NCBI RefSeq assembly: GCF_029626175.1
Contig: NZ_JARUBM010000002.1
Span: 3,117,001 to 3,181,000 of the forward strand
DNA from: Micromonospora sp. WMMD1082
GTDB taxonomy: Bacteria > Actinomycetota > Actinomycetes > Mycobacteriales > Micromonosporaceae
Length of the DNA: 64,000 nt
Direction: 5' to 3'
Shown: positions 53,208 through 62,065 of the stretch, piece after piece
How the letters are laid out: each line of letters starts with the position of its first letter
Numbering within the stretch: the stretch's first letter is position 1
Translations under genes and position numbers: made by a program
The notes under the pieces: generated by a model
What the model saw: only the letters and a program-made list of their open reading frames with translations
Database searches by the model: none
What the model was told of the DNA's origin: nothing

Positions 53208-53585
53208 TCACGTGGTCCAGGTGGGCGGCTGCGGCGTGTCGTCTGCCCCGAGGTGAGCGTTCAGCGCGGCCTCCCAGTGCCATGCCATCGCCGTTGTGGC
53301 ACCACGGGGTGGCGTGGCGTAAACGGCCCGGCCGGGACGCGGCTCCAGCCCGTCAGCGGGCAGGCAGCGACGCGCCCACCAAGAGGGCGCGGCGGCGTGC
53401 GCCCGTAGCTCGGCGGCGACGCGGTCGAGGGCGCCATGCACCTCACTGGTAAGTATCCGTCGGAATCCCCCCTCAGGGTTACCGGTTCGGCGAATGGTCC
53501 AGCCGACACAGTCGCCGACCTCGGTAAGGTCGGCGGCGTCGATGACGTCGGCGAGGCGGTAGCGGATTCGCTGCTGCGTGTTCAT
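53208..53585 (-). CDS. Small hypothetical protein
   Basis: The 125-residue product (MNTQQRIRYRLADVIDAADL, DCVGWTIRRTGN, TTAMAWHWEAALNAHL) overlaps the upstream stop by four bases. No family recognised. Confidence 0.65.
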   Translation of the reverse strand: MNTQQRIRYRLADVIDAADLTEVGDCVGWTIRRTGNPEGGFRRILTSEVHGALDRVAAELRAHAAAPSWWARRCLPADGLEPRPGRAVYATPPRGATTAMAWHWEAALNAHLGADDTPQPPTWTT

Positions 53586-53965
53586 GGGTGTCGCGGATCC
53601 TCGCCGCGCAGGGCGATGATCTCGCGGGTCGGGTCGGTGGGATCCTGCACCCGTATCACGTTGGCCGGATCGACGATCTCGCCCCGCTCGACCATCTGCC
53701 GGATTCGCTCGGCGACCAGGGCGTCGCGGTCTCCGGCCGTCTGCTCGGCGTGCCGCTCCATCTCCTCCACCGTGGCCGGGGTGATACCGGCGGCGATGAG
53801 GGGTGCCGCCTCGGCGGGCAGATAGTTGAGGCTGGCCCACGCGGCTGCCGTGTCGGCGGGGACGCCCTGCTCCATCCATTCCCGGGCGACCCGGGATGTG
53901 CAGTGCGCCGTGGCGGCGGCGGAGTAGGCGGTCCAGTAGCGGCGCAACGCGGTCAGCTTGTCCAT
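53582..53965 (-). CDS. Small hypothetical protein
   Basis: The 127-residue product has helical, Ala-rich segments (LPAEAAPLIAAGITPATVEE) and an acidic end. The ATG has GGAGCACCCG upstream. It heads a coupled set with the next two downstream genes. Confidence 0.65.
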   Translation of the reverse strand: MDKLTALRRYWTAYSAAATAHCTSRVAREWMEQGVPADTAAAWASLNYLPAEAAPLIAAGITPATVEEMERHAEQTAGDRDALVAERIRQMVERGEIVDPANVIRVQDPTDPTREIIALRGEDPRHP

Positions 53966-53978
53966 CGGGTGCTCCGTC

Positions 53979-54167
53979 TCAGGGGCAGTCGGCGCAGACG
54001 CGGCCGGCGGCGACGACCGGCTGGGCGATGTTGCCGCAGGCGCAGCGCGGGGCGGCGAGGATGCGGCGGCAGAGGCGGATGACGGTGTCGTTGATGTCGA
54101 TTTCGTCGCCGGGGCCGTCGGTCGTGGTCTGCAGGGGCGCCGCCTTCGGTGCGGGTCGCCCTGACAC
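53979..54167 (-). CDS. Small zinc-ribbon-like protein from a leaderless promoter
   Basis: The 62-residue product contains IDINDTVIRLCRRILAAPRC, then CACG and CADC, a four-cysteine ribbon. The GTG start lies at the expected transcription start of a promoter at 54173-54200. Related in pattern to the relic at 47888. Confidence 0.55.
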   Translation of the reverse strand: MSGRPAPKAAPLQTTTDGPGDEIDINDTVIRLCRRILAAPRCACGNIAQPVVAAGRVCADCP

Positions 54168-54172
54168 CAGAA

Positions 54173-54200
54173 ACCTTACACTTCCCGTATCGGATGTAAA
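54173..54200 (-). promoter_or_regulatory. Consensus-like promoter for a leaderless GTG gene
   Basis: TTTACA (-35, 54195-54200) and TAAGGT (-10, 54173-54178) are spaced by 16 bases, and the -10 ends five bases before the GTG at 54167. Confidence 0.5.
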
Positions 54201-54364
54201 GTTTTGGGGAGGTGTCCACGGTCGTGTGATCGACGCCAGGATCAGCCCAACCCCAGGAGCGCCTCGCTGCCGCCCACCCGAACCGCCACCAGCGCCCACC
54301 ACACTGGCCGCCGTTCGACGCTGATGGCCTGCGGGCGGGCCGGGAGGCCGGTTGTCGTGGTCGG

Positions 54365-55153
54365 TCAGGACGCCAGCCAGAGGGTGACGCTGTCGGTGCG
54401 GCCGGTCGGGTGCGACCATTTCTGCTGGTCGGGTTCGTTGAGGACTGTGGCGGCGTCGATGATCTGGGCCTGGGGTGTGCTGAGGTAGGCGACGGCGGCC
54501 AGTAGGTGGGCTTGGTGGTGGGCCTTACGGTCGATGAGGGGGTCGATGTCGGTGCCTCGGCCGACGGGGGGCATGGGCACGCCGAAGATGTCACTGGCCC
54601 GCATCAGGGCGGTGGTCTGGGTAGCGGACACGGCGTCACGCAGGGTGCCGCGTACCGCGTGCACGGGGTCGGTGAGCGTTTCCCACAGGTCGCCGCCGGT
54701 TCGGTGGTCCACCTGCATCCGTACCTCGGTGCGGTCCTCGGCCGCGTCGTCCTCCAACCAGGTGTAGTAGCCGCTGGCGGGCTGTCCGTCAGCGTCGCTG
54801 GTCGCCATGTAGAGGCACCGCATCGGCAACGCCTGGATCTCTGCGACCGGCACCCGCTCGACGGGGCCGGGTAGGCGACTGGGATGAATGTAGGCGACGT
54901 GGCGGCCAGCGAGACGCCAGGCGGCGACGGCTGTCACTGCCGATGCGTGGACAGGCGGAACACCGAGGGCAACGACGGCCGCGATTGGCAGCGGACACCA
55001 CGGCGGGCTGGACGCGGCGATGGCGGGCAGCGCCTCGCTGATCCGTTCCAACAGTCCCGGGTATTGGTCCTGTACCTGCCGTTCGTGGCCGGCGAGACGC
55101 CTGGTGTAGGTGTCGCGCATCGCCGGGATCCACCGGTACTGCTGCTCCAACAC
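54365..55153 (-). CDS. 262-residue hypothetical protein, paralogue of 51166-51954
   Basis: Same length and layout as the product of 51166-51954. The GTG at 55153 has GAGGAG six bases upstream and gives equal lengths for the pair. Hallmarks are WCPLPIAAVVALGVP, CLYMATSDADGQPASGYYTW and AHHQAHLLAAVAYL. No family recognised. Confidence 0.7.
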   Translation of the reverse strand: MLEQQYRWIPAMRDTYTRRLAGHERQVQDQYPGLLERISEALPAIAASSPPWCPLPIAAVVALGVPPVHASAVTAVAAWRLAGRHVAYIHPSRLPGPVERVPVAEIQALPMRCLYMATSDADGQPASGYYTWLEDDAAEDRTEVRMQVDHRTGGDLWETLTDPVHAVRGTLRDAVSATQTTALMRASDIFGVPMPPVGRGTDIDPLIDRKAHHQAHLLAAVAYLSTPQAQIIDAATVLNEPDQQKWSHPTGRTDSVTLWLAS

Positions 55154-55478
55154 GCCAGGCTCCTCATCGAATAGTTCTTGGCGGATTACCCATTCTATTC
55201 GTTGACCTGACGCTGATGACAATTCAGCGAGAGGAGCCTTCGCGTAACGCCGGGCTGGCGGACACGGGAGGGCGCCGGCGTACCGATAGCCACTGGTCGA
55301 CGGTCGTTGACCACCAGAACGGGCGGCCCGAATTGAGGTGCCCGTCCTCGGTGGGGGCCTGGCGTCGCGCCACGCACGCGGTCCATTCGCGTGTGTCGAC
55401 TCCGGCGCGTCGAGCCGCCTCGTCGGCGACCAGCCGTAGGGCGGGGTCCGGGTTCGGGCCGGGAAACAGCGGCCAAAT

Positions 55479-56423
55479 TTACTTGCTGCCGGGCTTTTGC
55501 CGGCGTTCGCCGCCGAAGACGGTGAGGACGCCGAGAGAGGTCAGACCGGCGAGGTCCACCTCCCAGCGGACCCGGACGGTCGGATCCGGGTTGGGATTGA
55601 TGTTCGGGTGGTCGAGAAGGGTCTGCACCATCGGCAGGTTCAGCGGCGTGCGCCACATCGGCCACGCCATGCGCCGCCTGCCCGGCCGATGCTCGGTGCC
55701 GGGGTATCGGTACCAGCAACGCGCCAGCGCGCCGTGACGGTCGACGCGTACCGGCAGGATGGGCAGCGCCATAGTGGCGAGCCACGTCACACCGGGCACG
55801 CCCCAGGGGCCTGGGTCGACCGGGTCCAGTCCGGCCGTGTGCGCGCTGTGGTCCAGCAGTTCGCCGATGCAGCCGGACACTCGTGTGCCGGTGGTGAGGG
55901 CATCCAGAATCAGTGTCGGATCCCGACGCACGTACCCCAGTGGTGCGCTGAAGAAGGTCCGCAGGCTTTGCCTGCCGTACCGCTGGATGAACGGCGAGCG
56001 CAGCACCGGCTGGTCGAATGCCTCCTCGGGACCGATCCCGCCCGGCGTTATGTCGGACAGGGTGCCGGCGAGCCATCGGGCGCCAGCGGGGTTGCGCAGC
56101 GGTTGCCACGCGTCGCGGACATCGCGGCGAAGGGGGATCGCCGGGTCCGCAAGACCGGGCCGTTGCCCCCCAGGCGGGCGGCCAGTCGGGTGGGATGCCC
56201 GGTAGCGCGCCATCGGCGGGATCGTGTCGATGACCGCGGCCAGTTCGGCGGCGATGTCCTGCGGTGATTCCCACCCGCCACCGTCGATCACCGCGTGCCA
56301 GCGGTCTGGGTCCCAGGATAGGGCGGCGGTGTGGTGGCCACGTTCCTCGGTCAGGACACGCAGGATCCCGAGCGCGGCCATGAATCCGATCGGGACGTCG
56401 GCGCGTATGCCGGGCAGGCGCAC
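55479..56423 (-). CDS. Orphan type I-G (Csx17/Csb3)-like protein
   Basis: The 314-residue product opens LPGIRADVPIGFMAALGILR and has a SWDPDRWHAVIDGG segment, the N-terminal pattern of large-subunit-like proteins annotated in subtype I-G (I-U) CRISPR systems and of orphan actinobacterial relatives. The C-terminus LAGLTSLGVLTVFGGERR fits the same group. No cas gene or repeat array lies nearby, so a CRISPR role is unlikely. The GTG start overlaps the upstream pseudogene by 73 bases. Confidence 0.45.
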   Translation of the reverse strand: MRLPGIRADVPIGFMAALGILRVLTEERGHHTAALSWDPDRWHAVIDGGGWESPQDIAAELAAVIDTIPPMARYRASHPTGRPPGGQRPGLADPAIPLRRDVRDAWQPLRNPAGARWLAGTLSDITPGGIGPEEAFDQPVLRSPFIQRYGRQSLRTFFSAPLGYVRRDPTLILDALTTGTRVSGCIGELLDHSAHTAGLDPVDPGPWGVPGVTWLATMALPILPVRVDRHGALARCWYRYPGTEHRPGRRRMAWPMWRTPLNLPMVQTLLDHPNINPNPDPTVRVRWEVDLAGLTSLGVLTVFGGERRQKPGSK

Positions 56424-56757
56424 GCCGCTCGCGACTGCACGGCCGCGATGAGCGCCGCAGCCAACGTCTCGGTTTCGGCGTCGACGGGCGGGAGGTTACC
56501 CCACCCGAGGTTGTCGACGTCACCGATCTCGATCTCGTCGTCGGGGCGCCAGCCGGCAGCGATCATGCTCTGCCTGTCGCAGGGGCCGTCGATGTCGAGG
56601 TACCGGCCATCGGGGATGCGGGTCATGACATGACCGCTGGAGCCGTCGTCGGGGCTCTAGAGAACCGCCGGCCAACCGGTGCGGTGCTGGATGGCGCGGG
56701 CGAGGACCGGGCAGTCGCCGTTGCTGTACCGATCGCGCTGCGCGGCGGTGACTCTCA
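56351..56757 (-). pseudogene. Gene interrupted by an in-frame amber codon
   Basis: MRVTAAQRDRYSNGDCPVLA with RAIQHRTGWPAVL runs to TAG at 56657-56659. The same frame continues MTRIPDGRYLDIDGPCDRQS at 56626 and ends at 56351. The order (DCPVLA, RTGWP, then PDGRYLDIDG) matches a common actinobacterial hypothetical protein, so this was one gene. Downstream translation could restart at the ATG at 56626. Confidence 0.65.
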
Positions 56758-56981
56758 TCACCCAACCCGTAGCAACGTGTTCGAACGGTGACGCATGACG
56801 CGACCGGTCGCGATTCCGCGGTGCGGCACAAGGGGGTTCCCAACGATTGGTGGCTCGTCTTCGACAACTCGTCGCCCGGCAGAGCCGCCGTGTCACCGGT
56901 GCGGGTGATCTACCCTGTCGAGGATCGAATTCGTGGTGACCCGTCACCGCCACATTGCCCTGTCGCGGAAAGGCTGGACTT

Positions 56982-57329
56982 GTGTCTAGCGTCATCATCC
57001 CGGTTGGTTTCAGTCTCGGCCCCCAGCATCGTTACGTGCGGCCGGCGGATCCCACGCCGGAGACGTGGAAGGTGCACCTCGGCGGCGACATCGTCGACCT
57101 GACCGACGATGAGGTACGCGTCTACGGCGGCGCATACGGTGACGTGGAGGGACACTCGAAACTTAAGGTCGGCCGGTCACGGCTGATCCGGTCGTTGCGT
57201 ACCGCGCCCATCCCGCGGCCTGTGCGAGTAGTTCCGGCAGGTTGTCGCGGATGGCCAGTCGCTGCCGGTAGGCCGTTACTGTCTCCGCCACGGTCGGCTC
57301 CTGAGAGGGGACAAGACGTTGTCGGGTGA
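56982..57329 (+). CDS. Small hypothetical protein
   Basis: The 115-residue product (GTG start after GGAAAGG) reads SSVIIPVGFSLGPQHRYVRP and WKVHLGGDIVDLTDDEVRVY, a convincing small domain to about residue 60. The rest is basic and Pro-rich and overlaps a minus-strand gene, so the true end may be earlier. Confidence 0.55.
   Translation: MSSVIIPVGFSLGPQHRYVRPADPTPETWKVHLGGDIVDLTDDEVRVYGGAYGDVEGHSKLKVGRSRLIRSLRTAPIPRPVRVVPAGCRGWPVAAGRPLLSPPRSAPERGQDVVG
57163..57291 (-). CDS. Possible 42-residue protein
   Basis: A GTG with AGGAG six bases upstream starts a short frame with TAYRQRLAIRDNLPELLAQA and ends GSAVTGRP. It is antisense to the end of the plus-strand gene, so only one of the two overlapping ends may be real. 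Confidence 0.35.
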   Translation of the reverse strand: MAETVTAYRQRLAIRDNLPELLAQAAGWARYATTGSAVTGRP

Positions 57330-57467
57330 GGTGCGTGCTGGGCGCGGGTGGTGGAGGTGCAGTGCGGCGTAGCGACGTTCCACGATCGGAGTTGGCCTGT
57401 GGCTTCTCCCAACTTTCTCGCCGCGGACGGTGGTGCGGTCCAGCGCAGCGCGACCGGGCAACCTGCG

Positions 57468-58445
57468 TCACCGGGTCTCGTCATAGCGTTTCCAGAAATG
57501 GGCCCGAAGCATGTGCCGTGCCTGCTCACTCAAGTCGAGTTCGTCACGGCGCTCGGATAGGTCAGTGAGCAACGCCTTGTCGACGTCGCGGGGGATCGAT
57601 GGCCTCCCCGCCGCGAGTTCCGTCAACGCTTCTGCGGTGGCGGACGTGAGGAACGCGGTCAGGACGTTGGCGACCACTACGTCGATCTGGTGGGCAAGTT
57701 CGGTGGGGTCCTCATACGCCGTGGCGATGTATGGCTGGCGGCCGGTGGTGGTGCTGTAGACGGGCATGGGTGAGGGTGGACGGGGCGTGCCTGGTTGTCC
57801 TCGCCCGGCGAGGTCTTTGGGTGTGGCCGTGACCTGCGGTTGCCTGGCTGGTGGTGCGACGGCCGCCGGCTGCGGCATTGGTGGTGTCGCCGGCGGCATT
57901 TCGACCTTCGTCACGCTCTGATCGACGGTTTCCGGGGGCAGGAGGTCAAGGCCGTCGGCCGCCCGGATCAGGTGCGGGCTGATGCCGTGGGGCTTGTTCT
58001 CTGTGCTGGGAACGGCGAGCAGGATGACCTGGACGCCGTGACCCTGGGCCTCCTCGACCGCCTCGGTGAGATCGTCGTCGCCGGAGACGAGGACGAAGAC
58101 GTCGGCGGCTCGGTTGCGGGCGTGCGTCACGAGGTCCAAACCGATACGCAGGTCGACGCCCTTCTGCTGGCCGTCCATGCCGAACCGGCCGAGCCGCAAC
58201 TTGACCTTGGGTAGCCCGCCGATGCGCTGCTGTTGGGTGTCGGGCACGCCGTCTCTGGCCGAGTCGTACCAGTGCACCCGCAGCACATCCAGCCCTGACA
58301 CGCGCTCGGCCTTGTCAACGAGTGCGTCGATCAGCGGCGCGTAGTCGATGTGCACCCCGTTGCGCAGCGACGTCCCGGTCACCCGGACGGCGGCGGCGCC
58401 GAGCAGGTAACCGACATCGACATAGAGCGAGCACAGAGACCTCAT
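57468..58445 (-). CDS. NYN-domain protein (PIN-like ribonuclease)
   Basis: The 325-residue product has an N-terminal NYN domain (about 1-165): LYVDVGYLLG with the first catalytic Asp, KGVDLRIGLDLVTHA, and FVLVSGDDDLTEAVEEA with the conserved acidic cluster. A Pro-rich linker follows (about 180-240), then a helical C-terminus (about 245-325). NYN domains are metal-dependent RNases that process RNA. The linker and tail may recruit a partner. Confidence 0.82.
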   Translation of the reverse strand: MRSLCSLYVDVGYLLGAAAVRVTGTSLRNGVHIDYAPLIDALVDKAERVSGLDVLRVHWYDSARDGVPDTQQQRIGGLPKVKLRLGRFGMDGQQKGVDLRIGLDLVTHARNRAADVFVLVSGDDDLTEAVEEAQGHGVQVILLAVPSTENKPHGISPHLIRAADGLDLLPPETVDQSVTKVEMPPATPPMPQPAAVAPPARQPQVTATPKDLAGRGQPGTPRPPSPMPVYSTTTGRQPYIATAYEDPTELAHQIDVVVANVLTAFLTSATAEALTELAAGRPSIPRDVDKALLTDLSERRDELDLSEQARHMLRAHFWKRYDETR

Positions 58446-58797
58446 GGCTCACAGGGTCCCATCAAACTTGATCGACCATCTACCGGCGCCACGGCCACCT
58501 TGGCGACCGGAACCGCACCAGCAGCAGGCGGCGCCAACCCAACCGCCGCGGTCCGCCTGCCGCGTCGAACACGAGCTGCGCGGTCCGAGGGGTGGACACC
58601 ACGGCGCCGCAACCGTCCCCGCTCTCCGGGGGCGCATCATGAGGCGGCAGGTCAGCACAGGACCAGGACCGTCACCTGCTGACGGCACGCCGACGAGGAG
58701 CGGAACCGAGGTGTACGAAAGCCCTGATCGAACAGTGCGCCCGTCGAGCCCCGGATTCAGTTCGCCCCGGGACGCGGGTGAGCTGGGTCGGCGGCGG
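58446..58797. other. Spacer without a supportable gene
   Basis: About 350 bases between the NYN start and the Lsr2 stop. Only biased open frames and no strong hairpin. Confidence 0.4.
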
Positions 58798-59157
58798 TCA
58801 GCGGCCTGCCTTCGTGTGGTACTCGTCCACGATCTCCTGCGGAATTCGGCCCCGGTCGGAGATGTCTTTGCCGGCTTTCCGGGCCCACGCCCGGATGGCC
58901 TTATTCTGTTCACGGTCGGCGGAGGCAGTGTTCCTGGCCTGACCGCCACGAGGGGTACGGCCACCGACGACAACGCCTCCGCGACCTACCTTTGTGCCAT
59001 GGGTGACGTAGGGAGTGAAAACATCCCGCAGTTTCTCGGCGTTGGGGGCGGAGAGGTCGATCTCGTACTGCACACCGTCGAGCGCGAACTTCACGGTCTC
59101 GTCGGCGTCTCCGCCGTCTAGGTCATCGACCAGCTTATGAATGATCTGCTTAGCCAC
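58798..59157 (-). CDS. lsr2: Lsr2 nucleoid-associated silencer
   Basis: The 119-residue product is a complete Lsr2: MAKQIIHKLVDDLDGG, VKFALDGVQYEIDL (dimerisation) and NKAIRAWARKAGKDISDRGR followed by IPQEIVDEYHTKAG, with the RGR loop that enters the minor groove of AT-rich DNA. It bridges and silences foreign DNA. The GTG start has GGAAGGA upstream; a longer frame extends beyond it but lacks a start signal. Confidence 0.92.
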   Translation of the reverse strand: MAKQIIHKLVDDLDGGDADETVKFALDGVQYEIDLSAPNAEKLRDVFTPYVTHGTKVGRGGVVVGGRTPRGGQARNTASADREQNKAIRAWARKAGKDISDRGRIPQEIVDEYHTKAGR

Positions 59158-59650
59158 GGTGGCACATTCCTTCCAATGCGGTGTTACCCACGACGGGTGT
59201 AAACACCTTAGCTTGTGCGGCACTCGATGCGTCAACAGGAGTCGCTGAACATCTTGGCATTGACCGACCCGATCCCGCCGCGGACCGCCCGCCGCCCTGT
59301 CGTGCGTATTCCGCTGCCTGGTAGGCGAATGGCGACGCTGTGTTGGCGGGATAGGCCGATCCGCGCCGATGTGGGCCCGGGGAATCTGACGCGACGGATA
59401 ACGGCAGCAATTTCGGCGTCAATCCGTGACACGCCATGCGTGTTCCGTGACCAGGTTTGGGCGGGCACACGGGGACGCGTCGCTGTGCCGCCGGCTCATT
59501 CAGGGCCGACCTGTTCGGGCGGCAGCGCTCGCCGGGTTGCGGGCTGCCGGCGTGCGCGATCCTCGGAGGACGCGGGTCGCCGCCAGGAGTCAGCCGAAGG
59601 CCGGATGACTCGCCTCGGTCCTGCCGGGCTGGGGTTCGGACGCGGGAGGG
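59158..59650. other. Spacer without a supportable gene
   Basis: About 490 bases between the Lsr2 start and the exporter stop, slightly less GC-rich near 59200-59300. It must contain the lsr2 promoter. No RNA gene was found. Confidence 0.4.
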
Positions 59651-60979
59651 TTAGCTTCGCTGCCGTTCCTGGTCGCGCCAGGGGAGTAGGGCGATGGCGG
59701 TGAGCAGGATCGCCGCGAGGACGAGGAGAGCGGTTCTGGCGGTGGTGGCGGCGGCGAGTACACCGGCCGCGGCGATGAAGATCGGCTGGACGGTCCGGGA
59801 GGTGATCGACCAGGCCATGACGACGCGGGACAGGTACTCGTCGGCGGTGGCGTTCATCCGATAGGTCGCGAACGTGGGGTTGAACAGACCGACGAACAGC
59901 AGCAGCCCGAACTCGGCCACGGCGATCAGGGTCAAGCCGGCGGCGGTGGCGGGGGCGAGCGGGATGAGTCCGAGCCACACGCAGCGGCCGACGCCGGCAG
60001 CCAGCAGCACGGTGTGTGGGCCGAGGCGGCCGGTGAGGGGTCGTGCCAGGAGGGCCCCGGCGACGCCGGCGAGCGCGGAGACGCCGAGAACCAACCCGTA
60101 CTGCCACGGGGCGAAGCCGAGATCGCGGAGCATGAAGACGGTCAGCAGCGGGGAGGCGGCGGTGATGCAGCCGCCGAAGACCATCGCGTTGAAGAACAGG
60201 GCGGTCAGGCCGCGGTGGCGCAGGATGTATCGCCAGCCGGCGAGGATGTCCGCGCGCCATCGGTGGCCGCTGGCCGGTGGCGGCGGCGCAGCTTCAGCAG
60301 TGTCCAGTCGGCGGATGGCGGCGGCGGAGGCGAGGTAGCCGGCGGCGTGCAGTGTCATCGCGGCGGGGGCGCCGAGCCAGGAGATGAGCAGTCCGCCGGT
60401 GGGCGGGCCGACGGTGTTCGCGGTCCACAGGGTGGCCTCGAAGCGGCTGTTCGCCTCGGCGCGGTGCTCGCGGGGTACCAGCGCTTTCAGGTTGGCCACG
60501 CCCGCGGCGTTGAACGCCAGCGTGCCGGCGGTCTGTGCCACGGCCACCAGGCACAGTTGCCAGTAGGTGAGCCAGCCCAGCAGCGCGGCGGCCGGCACCG
60601 ACGCCACGGCGACGAACCGCAGCAGGTCCGTGCCGATCATCACCGGTCGTTTCGGACGGTACTCGATCCACGGCCCGAGGGGCAGGGCGACCGCGGCGGC
60701 GACCACGCCGGACAGGACGGTCAGCATCGACACCCGCAGGTCGGATGCGTCCAGCAGCAGCACCGCGATGATCGGCAACGCGGAGTAGCCGACAGCGGCG
60801 CCCAACTCGCTGGCGGCGAACGCGGCCCACCGCCACCGGAAATCACGCCGCCAGGCGACATCCGAGGTTGCCTCGGGAGACAGCGCGGCGCCTGTCGACC
60901 CGGGCCCTGGCACCCGATGAGAGTCGCCGAACGCGGGCGGTGGGCACAAGCGGCCACACCGCGACGGCGACGCGGTCAC
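59651..60979 (-). CDS. MFS exporter
   Basis: The 442-residue product has about 12 hydrophobic helices and the MFS_3-type layout (PIIAVLLLDASDLRVSMLTV, LGPWIEYRPKRPVMIGTDLL with the basic loop between helices 2 and 3). It resembles macrolide/drug exporters of the MefA group. The first 45 residues are polar. The substrate is unknown. The stop is followed by a long spacer. Confidence 0.82.
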   Translation of the reverse strand: MTASPSRCGRLCPPPAFGDSHRVPGPGSTGAALSPEATSDVAWRRDFRWRWAAFAASELGAAVGYSALPIIAVLLLDASDLRVSMLTVLSGVVAAAVALPLGPWIEYRPKRPVMIGTDLLRFVAVASVPAAALLGWLTYWQLCLVAVAQTAGTLAFNAAGVANLKALVPREHRAEANSRFEATLWTANTVGPPTGGLLISWLGAPAAMTLHAAGYLASAAAIRRLDTAEAAPPPPASGHRWRADILAGWRYILRHRGLTALFFNAMVFGGCITAASPLLTVFMLRDLGFAPWQYGLVLGVSALAGVAGALLARPLTGRLGPHTVLLAAGVGRCVWLGLIPLAPATAAGLTLIAVAEFGLLLFVGLFNPTFATYRMNATADEYLSRVVMAWSITSRTVQPIFIAAAGVLAAATTARTALLVLAAILLTAIALLPWRDQERQRS

Positions 60980-61159
60980 CGGTTGACAGGATGCCGGGTC
61001 AGCGCGGCCGATGACGCTGGAGCAGGCCCCGCGGGATCCCGGCGGGCTTCGACTGCCGCGCTACGCGCGCGATCGTCGGGGCCGAACCTCGCGCGCGGCT
61101 GGCAGGGCGGGAGGGGTTGACAGTGACGTATGCGTGGGGGCGGTAGGAACTGCTCGGGT

Positions 61160-62065
61160 TCAGGGTGGCGGGGTGAACAGGCGCAGGGCGCCGGTGGCTT
61201 GGCGGCGGATCGCGGTGAGGGTGTGCGGGGTGGCGGGGGTGGTGGTGAGGGTGGCTTGGTGCAGGAGGGTTTCGGCGGCCCAGATGCGGTGCCAGGCGAG
61301 GGCCCAGGTTTCGGCGGGCAGTCCCGCGCGGGGGGTGAGGGCGTCGGGGTGGCCGCCGGCGTCGACGTAGGTGTGGAGGAGGTGGCGTAGGCGGGCGGGT
61401 TGGGGTGGGTGGCGGGTGCCGTGCCAGGTGGCGAGGTCGAGGATGCCGGGGCCGTTGAAGGCGCCGGCGACGTCGAGCAGGTGCCAGCGGTCGCCGCTGA
61501 TGTGTAGGGAGGTGGGGTGCAGTTCGGAGTGGCAGATGGTGAAGGGTGCTAGGTGGGCGTCGGCGGCGCGGGGTGCGGCGGCGGCGCGTAGAGCGGTGAG
61601 CAGGGCAAGCAGGTCGGCGGTGGGTTGCCTGCGGGCGGCGAGTTGGCGCAGGTGGGCGATGGCCCGGTGGGGGAGTGCGCGAAGCCCGTGCTCGTCGAGG
61701 GTGCGCAGGGACGGCAGCGGCGGCGCGGTGTGTAGCTGGGCGGCGGCCGTCGCCGCGTCCTGGGCGGTGGGGTGGCGGGTGGTGGGGCCGAGGTCGTCGA
61801 GGATCATGCCGAGCACGCCGGTGGTGATGGTGGCGGCGTGGACGGTGGGGACGGGGATTCGGTGGGCGGCGAGGTGGCGCAGGGTGGTGGCTTCGTCGGT
61901 GAACGGTGCGGCGGCGTACTTGTAGACCAGGGTGGTGCTGTCGGGCAGGCGGAGCCGTTCCACGCCGCTGCGGGACCAAGTCCGGATCGGCTCGCGGGTG
62001 ACGTCGGGCAGGTGCAGGGTGTCGGTGAGGTGGGCGAGTCCTCGGGTGGCGGCGGCGGTCAGCAT
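61160..62065 (-). CDS. Kinase-like phosphotransferase (APH family)
   Basis: The 301-residue product has the aminoglycoside-phosphotransferase-like fold: TTLVYKYAA (ATP lysine), LGMILDDLGPTTR (hinge) and the catalytic loop CHSELHPTSLHI, where the usual HGDLHxxN is HSELHxxS. DVAGAFNGPGILDLA follows in the metal-binding position. The Asp to Glu and Asn to Ser changes make ordinary kinase activity uncertain. It overlaps the HD gene by seven bases. Confidence 0.7.
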   Translation of the reverse strand: MLTAAATRGLAHLTDTLHLPDVTREPIRTWSRSGVERLRLPDSTTLVYKYAAAPFTDEATTLRHLAAHRIPVPTVHAATITTGVLGMILDDLGPTTRHPTAQDAATAAAQLHTAPPLPSLRTLDEHGLRALPHRAIAHLRQLAARRQPTADLLALLTALRAAAAPRAADAHLAPFTICHSELHPTSLHISGDRWHLLDVAGAFNGPGILDLATWHGTRHPPQPARLRHLLHTYVDAGGHPDALTPRAGLPAETWALAWHRIWAAETLLHQATLTTTPATPHTLTAIRRQATGALRLFTPPP

